DNA of 64,000 nt, taken from Apiosordaria backusii (lineage: Eukaryota > Ascomycota > Sordariomycetes > Sordariales > Lasiosphaeriaceae). Every line of letters begins with the position of its first letter. Within the stretch, counting starts at the first letter, position 1. The stretch spans positions 1,178,001-1,242,000 of the forward strand of contig JAUKTV010000002.1 in NCBI GenBank assembly GCA_030549205.1, given 5' to 3'. Under the pieces are notes generated by a model. It did not search any database, was not told the origin of the DNA, and saw only the letters and a program-made list of their open reading frames with translations. The position numbers and the translations under genes were made by a program. Positions 22,088 through 31,737 of this stretch are shown one piece after another.

Positions 22088-23258
22088 GGTCGTCGAGGGC
22101 AACAAACAGGCCGACAGTTGATGCAGATCAAGTTGAATTAAGACAACACGGGACAGGAGACAGCAAAAAGCTGAGAACGGAAACGGGAAGCAAAGGGCAC
22201 ATTTGTAAGAAACGTCGCTCGGTCAGTATTACGCAACGGGGGCAGCACCCGTGACAGTCTGGCACACCGGCATAAGAGATGTCTCCAGCAGACGTAGCTC
22301 GTGTTCCGCCTCGTGATTTGCTCGTAGCGGATGGGATACACGGCCTTGGGCAGTCATGGCGGAAGCTGCTCGAACAGAACGGGCTTGGGGGTGCTTAGTC
22401 CGAAGCTTCACGTCCGTCCGTTTCCTTACATTAGGGGGACGAGTTCGGCTTGCGGCGGCTCAAAGGCGTTGGAGGAGGTGTTATCAGCTTATCGGCCGGT
22501 GCAAGTGTCTGCATGATGATGTCGACATTCCTTTTTCTGGAATTTGAACCCATGTCCTTTGATCTCTCCGATGGTCCCGATCGCATTGGGCCATGTGCGG
22601 AACTAGGAGCGGAAAGTGTCAACGGCCCTGAGCAGGTTCGGCTGTGGGTGAGCGGCTCTTTCGGAGCTGTTTTTACGGGTCTGAGTTGCTTGGAATGTGG
22701 AGAAGTGATGCGACGTCAAGAGGGAAATCTGGGGAAGAAGGGATCTCAAAACATGTTCAAGTTTGCCATCATTTCTTGTCTGACAACTGGGCCGAGCTAT
22801 GCAAGGACGATGATGTTGTATGTATAAGCACATTTTACCAAATTATTTCTTTTGAAGCACAATTGACATTGTTGAAGCCTTGAAGCCCTCATAAACCCGT
22901 CTTCTTGGAGACATCCAACCCTGATAAGTGTATGCAGGTTGGGATCTTGGTTGCGGCGAACATGTTCATAGCTCGGCATGCACCGGCATTCAGTGGAAGG
23001 CCAGGGTAGATCCACAAGAAGGGTCTGTGCGCTGCAGCAAGTGGATCTTGGGGAAGTCCACCAGCCACGATCCACACCCAGCCCTCGGTGGCTCGAACCT
23101 GTGTCAATCTGCAAGGCTGTGGAAGGCTGAGAACTCGTGCCGCGTTGTCTCTGCCAACCGCGTTTTTGTGAAGCTCCCGTTGACCAACGGCCACCAAAGA
23201 ACGACACACCACGTCATGAGACAGCAATAGTATCCGAAACATTCAGAAAACCAACAAA
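22088..23258. promoter_or_regulatory. divergent intergenic region between P450 and NUP42-like genes
   Basis: The shared upstream region of two divergent genes. A 125-codon plus frame (22450-22827) and a 136-codon minus frame (23207-22797) overlap and have no recognised content. No TATA box or binding site is distinctive enough to call. Confidence 0.4.
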
Positions 23259-25350
23259 ATGGTAGTCTGCAGATATTTCCAGCAGGGGAACTGCCGCTTT
23301 GGAAGTAGGACGAACCACTGCCTCTCTTTTCTTTGACGACGATCGCAACGCTTCAACTCTCAGTCGCTTTCCCTCGCAAGCACCACCTTCGAACCTACTC
23401 TCGATCGTCGTCACGAATCGTTCCCGATGAAGCAGTCGCGCTAACCTTTTGCTGTTGGCGCAATCTTTAGATAACTGCAAGTTTGAGCATCCGAGAGACG
23501 GGGGTTCGGGTCAGCAGTCGCCATTCGGCGGCGGCAACAGGTTCAGTGCTCTATCGGGAGGGCAGCAGAACGCGTTTGGTGGATCAAAGCCGTCAGGTAG
23601 GAATGGTCACATTGGATTGGAAAGATAGGAGCTTCGGTCTAACAGCTGGGACATATAGATCAGCCCGAGTATGCCGGCCTGAACGAAGAAACGATTCGAA
23701 AGGACCTGGCAAATGAGCTGCCACAATGGATCTTCTCCTGTTACGGCCCGGGAAAGGATGCCCCTGACAACCTCTTTGGCGGCTATCCCCGTGAACAGCA
23801 ACCCGAAGAGATCAGGCTACATTTCATGAAGGGGCAAGCGGCGGGGGAAGCAGATGCAGCTGTACGTTGAGTGCTGGTTAATGGGAGAAGGGTGCCGGAA
23901 GGACCTCCTGCTAATACGTTTTGAACAGCTGAATGAAATCATGCAACTGCACACCGTTGCTCGACAACAAATCGACCACACGCTGAGCAACATCCCCGCC
24001 GCTATCCAGCACGTCCGCGACGGAATTAATAGACATCCAAACCGTCACGATATCTGCAAACAAGGAACGCCACCTAGCTCTGGACCTGTGTTTGGTCAAC
24101 CAGCTGCAAATCCCTTCCAGAACTCTGCACAGCCTGCGTCGAACCCCTTTGGCGCTCCCGCACAACCCCCTGCCGCTGGAGGCTTTGGTCAACCTGCTGC
24201 GTTGGGTCAGAAGCCCAACCCCTTTGGTGCGCCAGCCTTCGGACAGCCAGCTCAACCAGCGGCGACATCTTCAGCATTCGGGCAACCAGCCGCGCCATCA
24301 GCTTTTGGACAACCTGCTGCACCATCAGCTTTTGGACAACCTGCTGCACCATCAGCTTTTGGACAACCAGCCGCGCTAGGAGCGAGCACGAACCCCTTTG
24401 GAAAGCCAGCAGGCGCCTTCGGCCAACCCAGCGCACTTGGAGGGGCAAGCAAGGTCTTTGGTCAAGCAGCGACACCGGCATTTGGACAGTCTGGGTTTGG
24501 ACAGACAACACAAGCGCCAAGCGCCTTTGGTCAACCGGCTGCCTTGGGTGCCACCCAAAGCCCTTTTGCCGCCGCTGCTGCCAGCAATGCGCAACAGACT
24601 CCTAGTCCATTTGGACAACCACAACAACCAGCCCAAAATGCATCGCCCTTTGGGCAACCAGCAGCGCCTGCCGCCAATCCCTTTGGTCAGCCTGCCGCAA
24701 ACCCAAGTCCATTCACAGCAACCCAGCCAGCAGCCGCTCCGGCAGCCAACCCCTTTGGTCAGCCACAACAACCAGCACAAAATGCGCCATCTCCTTTTGG
24801 ACAGCCGGCAGCAGCACCTGCTGCCAACCCATTCGGCCAACCAGCACAACCAGCTGCCGCTCCATCACCATTTGGACAGCCTGCTACCGCAACGGTTGCT
24901 CCAAGTCCTTTTGGTCAAACCACCACCGCACCAGCACCTAGTCCCTTTGGCGTAGCCACCGCCGCGGTCACTCAGCCCACTCCCCAGCAAGGACAGGGAC
25001 CCTATGGCCCAGGCGCAACCCGCAGCCATCCTCCCCTTTCGTCCTATGCTTCTAATAATCCCGATGGTACCCTGAGAATGTTCAAGGGCAAACCCGTCAT
25101 ATACGACGTGGTCAAGAGTCAAGGGGAGAAGCCGATCCCAGTGATCAAGAACTTTGACGGGACGATCCAGAAGATCTGGAATCCCAACGGTGCGCCGAAT
25201 TACACCACTGAGACGGAGGCCGAACCAGAAAGGTATAACGATTCAACGGTGCAGAGCCAGTGGGCGAAGTTTGTCGAGACGGGGAGGTTTGATGGGGGAA
25301 TTATGCCGGAGGTGCCGCCGAAGAGGGAGTTTTGTGTTTGGGATTTTTAA
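23259..25350 (+). CDS. NUP42: NUP42-like nucleoporin: CCCH zinc finger plus FG repeats
   Basis: Four exons, 23259-23304, 23471-23596, 23659-23861 and 23929-25350, join to 1,797 nt, 598 residues. The 166-bp first intron splits the zinc finger, as is common. The first 22 residues form a C-x7-C-x5-C-x3-H finger (CRYFQQGNCRFGNNCKFEH). A conserved region follows (LPQWIFSCYGPGKDAP, FGGYPREQQPEEIR) with a helical segment, then from about residue 180 to 480 dozens of FGQPA, NPFG and SPFG repeats rich in Ala, Gln and Pro, and finally a folded-looking tail ending in PPKREFCVWDF. Yeast Nup42/Rip1, fission-yeast Amo1 and human NUP42 combine the same parts. They sit on the cytoplasmic face of the nuclear pore and help the Gle1-Dbp5 step of mRNA export. 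That function is inferred from the architecture. All introns and joins are in phase. Confidence 0.85.
24293..24376 (+). repeat. 27-bp tandem repeat within the FG region
   Basis: The unit CCATCAGCTTTTGGACAACC and the following TGCTGCA recur about three times nearly identically, encoding FGQPAAPSA. Near identity at the DNA level suggests recent slippage expansion of the FG domain. Confidence 0.8.
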
Positions 25351-25552
25351 AGAGCGGGGGTTGTAGTTGGGATGGGTGTACAAGTATCTAATTGCGGTAA
25401 AACGGCATGGACAAGCGGCGTTTAGGGGGGAGGGGGGAAGTTGTATATAACTTTTATTTTCTTTGCAAATACACTGTCAAACATTGCGGGTGTCTAGACC
25501 ACCAGATAGGTATTTACCAACATTTTGAAATTCCTTTGACAAAATAAGGTAC

Positions 25553-27561
25553 TCAACCCGCAAACCCACCCCTCGCCATCTTCCTAGCGCGCTGATCACG
25601 TCTATTGTGATTAGCTCTACTCCCCTTGTTGGCTTCCTTCCTCCGTCTGTCTGCGTCAGTTTGCGGCCCTGATTCCCCTTGCTGCTGTCCACTACCACCT
25701 CCCCTTCCACCACCACGTCCACCCCTCCCTCTGTTAGCACCACCTCCTCTGCCTCTCCCCCCTCTAAACCCACCCCTTGACGGCCCAGCCCCATCACCAT
25801 CAGTGTCATCCTCCCCCCACCAGCCACCCACCCCGTCCTCTCGATCTGCGTCTGCTCCCCCGTCCACTCCCCATACCGCCTCTGCAGCCTCTTTTGGAGG
25901 TTGACATCCCTAGCAAGCATAACCGCCCACCCCTCAATCTGCTCGTCCGTCATGCCCGTCTCTGCCTTTAACTTCTGCCTCTCGGAACCAACAGAGCGGG
26001 CCTCGCGGGAGAAGATCTTGGGGTTGGCCTGGTAGGAACGATACAAAAGTGCTTCTGCGCCGTCAGGGAGGATTTCATCTCCTAGTGAGGTATCCACTGT
26101 GCCACCGACATCAGCGGCGTCGTAGGTGTCGTCTCGCTCGTCGTCGTCGCTGTCGAAGGCGGCGAGGGCGGAGAGGATGGCAGCTTTGGCGGGGGCGGTG
26201 GACTTGTCACGAAGGAGGGAGTCGGCGGTGCCGGGTTTTTTGCCGAGGTGGAGGTTTCCGGTTAGGAGGGTGAGGTCTTCGTCAGAGTCATTGTTCTGGG
26301 AGGGGGGTAAAATAGGGGAGAGGTCGGGGGGTGTTGGGCGGGGGGCGAGGGAGCTGTGGCGGCGCATAGCAGGGGGTTTGATAGGGGAGAGGTCTTCGGT
26401 GCGGTCGAGGGAGGAGAGGTGAGGGGGGAGGGAGTCATCCAATAGATGGGCGATGACTTGTTCGGTAGAGTCGTTGTACTCGTCCAACAGTTTGGAGATG
26501 AAACCTGAGCCGAGCTCGGGGAAAAGGTCTTGGACTTGGGAGACGGAGGAGAGGCGGTGGATGTGGATTTCTTGCTGTTCTGTGGCAGAGTCGAACTCGG
26601 CGAGGCCTTTGCCTTTGTCGATCTTACGCTTGATGAGGCGTTTAGGTTTGGGGGGGAACAATGTGCTGGAAGTTGGTTTTTTGAAGGTGGCAAGCGAAGA
26701 AATGACAGAGGTGGTGCGGGTTGAAACGTTTTGGTCGAGTTTTCGTTGGAGTTGCTGGAGTAATGGGGTGGAGGTTACCAGCTCGGCGACGAGGGAGTCG
26801 TTGACGTTCAAGGGGCCGGATTTGTGAGTATCGGCGGCGGATTTAAGTGAGTATAGGTGGTCTGTCAGGGGTCCGACTTTTTGAGCATCGCCCAGCCCGA
26901 TGAGGCAGACGTAGAGTGTCGAGATGAGGGATCTTCTCAGGGGCGGATTGGTGATTTTGTAGCAGGAGATGAGACTGTCTATGAAGTCACTTCCTGCGAG
27001 GAAGTACTCGGCCACAAAAGGTGAGGCATGGATGAGGTTGTTGACTTGCTCGAGGCGGGATTGTATGCCGTTGAGATCTCCCCCGTTTAACCCAGCATCC
27101 AAATTCTTGATGAGGAACTTTTTGAGGCCGGCGAGTGATATCACGAGGTAGGATCGTGAGGGTTCTGAGAGAGTATCAAGGAGGATACTGGTTTTCTTCT
27201 TTCCGTATACCGTGCTCACATCTGACAAGAAATCCCATTGCGCCAAGCCGCTTGGGGGTGCTGACGACTGAAGGAGTTTGGTGATGAGTTGATAGCAGTT
27301 CCTGAGAAGCCTTTTGGCTGAGGGGGATGGCCCGAGAATTCCAACACCATTTTGAGCCGTTTCCCTTGTAAATGATGTTAAGAATGTTGGCAAGCTCTCA
27401 TCCTTGACTGAGACTGAGGAAAAGTCGGAATCGGAAAGGGACAAGTGGCTGTCGATGAGGGCTAACCAGGCGTCAAGACAGGTAAGCCATTCGTCGGGGA
27501 GCAACTGGTCACGCCAAGCTGCGAGAGGGAACAGTGCAAAAGCTGGGAGTCGAGAGGCCAT
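25553..27561 (-). CDS. CUE-domain protein, ASCC2/Cue3-like (one-base frame break near the end)
   Basis: One long frame from an ATG at 27561 carries an N-terminal helical region (about residues 1-290), a CUE ubiquitin-binding domain at about 336-378 (VQDLFPEL ... VIAHLLDD), an acidic linker and, near 550, a conserved NPKIFSREARS segment. The authentic tail lies in a neighbouring frame: a run of RGG repeats and then RRRKEANKGSRANHNRRD with KMARGGFAG before the stop at 25553-25555, exactly as in ASCC2/Cue3 proteins. The switch happens at a run of six C (25813-25818, six G on the coding strand). Seven would join both parts into 669 residues. Without it translation runs about 90 residues of Gly/Val-rich nonsense to 25477. 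Family role: Cue3/ASCC2 is a subunit of the ribosome quality-control trigger complex and binds ubiquitinated stalled ribosomes. The break is probably a consensus error. Confidence 0.82.
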
Positions 27562-28333
27562 TTTTGTTTTGTTAGGTTGCCGCTGGAATTCGATATGAAG
27601 GTGTCTGGTCTAAGTGAGGCTGACAGGGAAGAGTATGCCAAGAGCTCAAAGTCAGAGTCGATTTGATGCAACAGACCAGTGAAAGCCAAAGCCGAATTTA
27701 CACTTTTAAAAAAAAACTGCCAGTTCTCTGGAGAAGTGTAGACGGATAGGAAAATGGATTCCAGTCAAATATCAAGGTCGAAGCTGTCCTATGCCCAATT
27801 ATTTATGTGTTTAGCTTTCTAGTGTCTCTTAATTGCGCCCCTCGCCAACAGCAATTGCCCCTCCAAGCTCAACCCGGACACCGAATGTGTCATTGACCGA
27901 GGGGCAAGCCACAGTCCCACTATCTGATCTCGGCGCATAAGCCACATCCGAGCTTGGAGCTTGGACATTCACCAGCCACCGCCATCAACAGGCCCGTGCG
28001 TGCCCTGCAACCCCCACCAGAGCTCAATCCACCAAAATTACCCAAAATTCCCATCAAAAAGAAAAGTTCGTGATCTTTTTCCCTCCGCATCGCCAATCCA
28101 GCCGTACAGCCTTCATCACGTTACCGAAACGGTACGTTTGTCTCCCCTCCCCTTTCATATGTCTCGCCGTCGATTCGGCAGAACGATAATGCTTTTTTCT
28201 TTGCGTCCATCCCACTAACGTCTTTTTCCCCGTCTCTCTAGCATCGCCGTTCGAGTCTTGAGGGCACCTTCTAGTCAACTTCTTTGCATAACCCAACCCA
28301 ACCGACCCACACGTCAAAAAAACCACCGCCAAA
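27562..28333. promoter_or_regulatory. divergent promoter region of the CUE-protein gene and RPS20
   Basis: Serves both genes. The RPS20 side contains a 5'-UTR intron, listed separately. Pyrimidine-rich tracts (TCTCCCCTCCCCTTTC and TTTTTCCCCGTCTCTCTAG) are as usual for ribosomal-protein genes in ascomycetes. No other element is called. Confidence 0.5.
28132..28241 (+). other. likely 5'-UTR intron of RPS20
   Basis: Donor GTACGT at 28132, branch-like CTAAC at 28215-28219, a polypyrimidine tract and acceptor CTAG at 28238-28241, about 90 bp before the ATG. Leader introns are common in fungal ribosomal-protein genes. Transcript data would be needed for certainty. Confidence 0.6.
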
Positions 28334-28749
28334 ATGTCCGGCTACAACAAGGAGAAGGAGTTCGGCGAGGCCCCAAGGTCCACAAGATCCGCATCACCTT
28401 GTCCTCCCGCAAGGTCGCTGCCCTCGAGAAGGTCTGCTCTGAGCTCCTCGAGCGTGTACGTATCCCCACACAAAGCCGACCTTTCGTTTAGTATCAGGGT
28501 CCTAACGACAGTTGAATATAGGCCAAGTCCAAGGACCTCAAGGCCAAGGGCCCCGTCCGTCTCCCCACCAAGACCCTCAAGATCATGACCCGCAAGACCC
28601 CTTGCGGTGAGGGTTCCAAGACCTGGGATCTCTTCGAGATGCGCATCCACAAGCGCCTCATCGACTTGACCGCCCCCACCGAAGTCGTCAAGCAGATCAT
28701 CATCAACATTGAGGCTGGTGTCGAGGTTGAGGTTACCATTGCTGCTTAA
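28334..28749 (+). CDS. RPS20: 40S ribosomal protein uS10 (RPS20), one base short in exon 1
   Basis: Exon 1 28334-28455 and exon 2 28522-28749 flank a 66-bp intron (GTACGT ... CTAAC ... ATAG). The product starts MSGYNKEKEFGEAP and continues, in the next frame, KVHKIRITLSSRKVAALEKV, then after the intron AKSKDLKAKGPVRLPTKTL, TRKTPCGEGSKTWD, MRIHKRLIDL and a tail ending VEVEVTIAA. This is eukaryotic uS10, 116 residues when corrected, a component of the 40S head. The frame breaks at GAGGCCCCAAGG: four C at 28371-28374 where five are needed for Ala-Pro-Lys. An essential single-copy gene would hardly be lost while everything else in it is perfect, so the missing C is most likely a sequencing or assembly error. 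Confidence 0.93.
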
Positions 28750-29118
28750 GTGCAGTTGAATGGCTGACAAAAAAAAAACGGCTGGAGAAGGGAAAAGAAT
28801 ACACAAATGTCTGGGGGCGGTTTTTCCTGAGAAGGGAGCCGCTGTGTGGCTACGCAGTCTTGAATTGACAAACGAGTTCCCGGACGACAAATACGTAACG
28901 GCCGTGATGGTGTGATGTGTGTGTGTTTCCTATAATGATCATGATGGGAATCGCCATGCATATTTCCGCTACAACGGTCTCCGCGATCAAGTGCCGGGCA
29001 TTTATATACCCATATGAGACTTCCACTCGAACCTCCATTCTGGCCGAGCCATTTTTCAGAATCTACACCTCCCCCCTGACCCCATCCTCTTGCTAGTAAG
29101 AATACTTTCTTCTGGCCC
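28750..29118. other. convergent 3' region
   Basis: The 3' ends of RPS20 (plus) and the dioxygenase gene (minus) face each other across about 370 bp. No gene is seen. A run of nine A at 28770-28778 follows the RPS20 stop. Confidence 0.5.
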
Positions 29119-30789
29119 TCACTTCCTCCTCCCCTCCACCATGTCCCTCTCCAACTTCCAAATCCTCCCCCTCTCCTCCGCACTATCCACCGGCCACACC
29201 CTCCCCTTGTTCAACCTCCTGACCAGCTCCGTCTCCTTCGCCCTGTACACCTGCGGCGTGACATACGTCCCCTTCAACCACCTGCTCCCGGTCGAGGTCT
29301 CAAACTCCCTCCTCCCGTGCAAGACCCTCGAATTGTCAAAAATCACACACTCCCCCGGCTTCATCTTCACTTCGTAAATATTCTCCTCCTTCTCCAGCAG
29401 CTTCTGAAACTTTTCCGCTGCGTCTCTCCACCGCCGGAGTCTATCGTCTTTACCCCTTGCTGGGAACGACGTTTGAAACGGTGGCGCCCAATGCGTGATG
29501 AACGGCGCCCCGGTGGTCGGGTCCGCCTCAATGGTTTTGCGAGTAGCGTAGTAATGATGCCCGCCTTTATCGTAGCCGAACGGGACGTCGGTTTTGGTTA
29601 GGATGTCGTAGGCTTCCGGGTCGGAGTTCATCAGCTGCAGTGCGGCGTGGACGCCGTCGCTAAAGAGGGACTCGCCTCCTTCGCAGCTGTTGGCTAGGCA
29701 GTGCAGGAGTTGAAGCCGGGGAATGGGGTCGTGATACATGAGGTCTTGGTGCAGACCCAAAAAGACGTTGGTGTACGCCACGTTTTCGGCGCGGGGTTTG
29801 GATTTGACGTCCCAGGTCCAGCCGTAAAAGGTGTACTGCAGGGGGCCGATGCGGTTGGCGATGCTGATGACGGAGTGTTCTTCTTGCGGGACGTTGGTGA
29901 GGAAGAGTAGCCCTGTTTGGGTGAATTGGTGGAAGGCGGTCCAGAAGGCTTCGTCGTTGTGGCGCCAGTCGTTGTAGTCGATGTGGCAGGCGCCGGTGCG
30001 GACGAGGTCGGTGAAGGAGGCGTTGTCCCAGAGGGTGCGGGGGATGGGGGGTTGGAGCTGGATACGAGGGTTGTTGTTGTGGTAGAGGAGGTTGAGCTCG
30101 GAGGCGGAGAGGATGGTGCGGTGGGATTCTCCGTTGCTTAGACTGTCGTGTTCCCAGATAACTTCGAGTGACCCGTCGTTTTGGAGGCGGACATTTTCAC
30201 GCTTCGTGATGGGGACGTCGAGGAGATCGGTGGTGGAGAAGGTCTTTTGGCCTGAGTCCGGATCCAGGCATTTTGGGCAGCTGCAGGAATCGCGCAACCA
30301 GAGTCGAGAGAGAAGCAGTGGTTTAGCTTCTTCGAACTCTGGGGCAGGAATCAACTTGATCCATTCGGGCCCCAGCTTGGCGTCGCTGAACAAGGGCACC
30401 TCCTGGCTGACGAATTCCCTCTCTCCCAGACTGGGCTCGATCGTGTTGGGAACAACACCTCCTTTCGTCGTGGCAAGTATTTCGTTCTCCTTTTGTAACT
30501 TGGCCACCAACTCTTTCAAATCCTCCACCTCTTTTCTCAGGATGCTTTCATTGCCGGTCCCCGCTGCATTTTGTATCGGTGGTGGAGAGTACGGGCTCTT
30601 CAGCTGTGTTTCATTGCCTGTCAGTCGTAGCCTCTGTTTGGTGATATTTGGTGATATGTGATAGTGTCGGACGAGGTGTGGTCGAACGGTGGGGCTTCTG
30701 AGGGTTTGGACGCAAAGGCGCGGGGTGTTGAGGGCACCACAGGCTGGCCGGAGCACAGCAGGAAAGGAAATTCGCGCCGGTCGTGTCAT
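29119..30789 (-). CDS. mitochondrial TauD-type dioxygenase, gamma-butyrobetaine/trimethyllysine hydroxylase-like
   Basis: An intronless frame of 556 residues. An Arg-rich, acid-free start (MTRPARISFPAVLRPACGAL) looks like a mitochondrial presequence. Residues 81-105 (LRKEVEDLKELVAKLQKE) form a short coiled coil. A DUF971-type N-domain follows, with the zinc-binding cluster CSCPKC at about 169-174 after LSRLWLRDSC. The catalytic TauD/TfdA barrel has the iron ligands His and Asp in LGLHQDLMYHDP (about 347 and 349) and the distal His in RVLHGRREF (about 491), then a 2-oxoglutarate-binding Arg in the GSRWLKGTYV area. This two-domain layout is that of gamma-butyrobetaine dioxygenase and trimethyllysine dioxygenase, the last and first steps of carnitine synthesis. 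Which one cannot be decided by eye. All ligands are intact. The coiled coil between presequence and DUF971 is unusual. Confidence 0.88.
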   Translation of the reverse strand: MTRPARISFPAVLRPACGALNTPRLCVQTLRSPTVRPHLVRHYHISPNITKQRLRLTGNETQLKSPYSPPPIQNAAGTGNESILRKEVEDLKELVAKLQKENEILATTKGGVVPNTIEPSLGEREFVSQEVPLFSDAKLGPEWIKLIPAPEFEEAKPLLLSRLWLRDSCSCPKCLDPDSGQKTFSTTDLLDVPITKRENVRLQNDGSLEVIWEHDSLSNGESHRTILSASELNLLYHNNNPRIQLQPPIPRTLWDNASFTDLVRTGACHIDYNDWRHNDEAFWTAFHQFTQTGLLFLTNVPQEEHSVISIANRIGPLQYTFYGWTWDVKSKPRAENVAYTNVFLGLHQDLMYHDPIPRLQLLHCLANSCEGGESLFSDGVHAALQLMNSDPEAYDILTKTDVPFGYDKGGHHYYATRKTIEADPTTGAPFITHWAPPFQTSFPARGKDDRLRRWRDAAEKFQKLLEKEENIYEVKMKPGECVIFDNSRVLHGRREFETSTGSRWLKGTYVTPQVYRAKETELVRRLNKGRVWPVDSAEERGRIWKLERDMVEGRRK

Positions 30790-31423
30790 TGTGGGCGCAT
30801 TGGGTTTCGATTCTTTGGAGAAGGCGTCAGCTCGCGCTAGACATGTCGGGGTCCCGGTGCTGTTTGATATCAGACGACGCCGGCGTCAGGCGCGTGGGTG
30901 GGAAGTGCCGGGGAGGGGCTGAACCTCGGTCATGAGGGTCCCTTTGAAGGGGTGTCGTTCGGTTGTTGCGACCGACCCACATCTGATAAGATCGTGGGCG
31001 CCATTTGATTTTGCGGGGTGTCATGCTGTCCTTTGGCCCGATGGTAACCACCCCTCTTTTATTTGCTGGTTGGGAGGTCTGGCTTGTGATTCAGCTGATT
31101 CAGCTGATGTTGCATTTTCTATATCGTGGTGCAAATACGAAGGTTGTGGCCTTAAAGGCTACGGCCTCTACCTGACTCCGTAACAACCCCAACCCGTGAT
31201 CTCTCTGTCTGCTTGACTGTTTGTGAGCGCGGGCTGACGTCATCGCCTTCACCCCACCATAATTGAGGCCTCTCACTCTCGGTCTGTTTTAACACTTTCA
31301 TTCATCGTTCTCAGTTGTTTTGATGACATCTGTTTCTTGAATATTTCTGCTTGACCAATTCACCATTCCTCCCAGTTTAGACGCAAACCCCGAGCCTTGC
31401 AAACCTGACGTATTTCAGTCACC
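30790..31423. promoter_or_regulatory. divergent promoter of dioxygenase and IF1-like genes
   Basis: The upstream regions of both genes. A possible acceptor (TATTTCAG, ending 31419) directly before the ATG at 31424 hints at a leader intron for the plus-strand gene. Nothing else is distinctive. Confidence 0.4.
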
Positions 31424-31646
31424 ATGAATCCCAATCCGTTGTCAGACCGCGAGAAGGCACTGGAGAACCAGTACATTCGTGAGAAGGAGTAAGTTCGGTT
31501 TGATGACTCAAATTACTTTCTTGACTTGTATTCTAACAGAGGATTACAGGATTCAAATGGCAAAAGAAAGAGCGGCAAAGAACCAAGCTGCCAAGAACGC
31601 CAGCGCAAGCAGTCAGGGGCAGCAGGAGGCAAGCAACGACAAGTGA
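31424..31646 (+). CDS. small IF1-like (IATP family) mitochondrial ATPase-inhibitor-type protein
   Basis: Exons 31424-31488 and 31550-31646, split by a 61-bp intron (GTAAGT ... CTAAC ... ACAG), give 162 nt and 53 residues. The core LSDREKALENQYIREKE followed by IQMAKERAA resembles the minimal inhibitory helix of the F1-ATPase inhibitor (REKAEE-x-YIR pattern), and the tail is Ala/Ser/Gln-rich. It lacks a clear presequence, and at 53 residues it is shorter than classical IF1, so it may be one of the small IATP-family paralogues conserved in fungi rather than the main inhibitor. If it acts as IF1 it would block ATP hydrolysis when the membrane potential falls. Its 3' end faces that of the receptor gene 91 bp away. 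Confidence 0.7.
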
Positions 31647-31737
31647 GCAGGGCAGATACAGCAGAGGAGAATTCTCATGTACAAGCTCAATTTATTAACA
31701 AGCGACGTTTTCTATATGGATACAGTTTCCTTTTTCA

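Noticed and set aside
24074..24520. 148-codon minus-strand frame antisense to the NUP42-like gene
   Set aside because: It is the low-complexity mirror of the FG repeats (Gln/Leu/Val rich) with no splice structure or family; a shadow frame.
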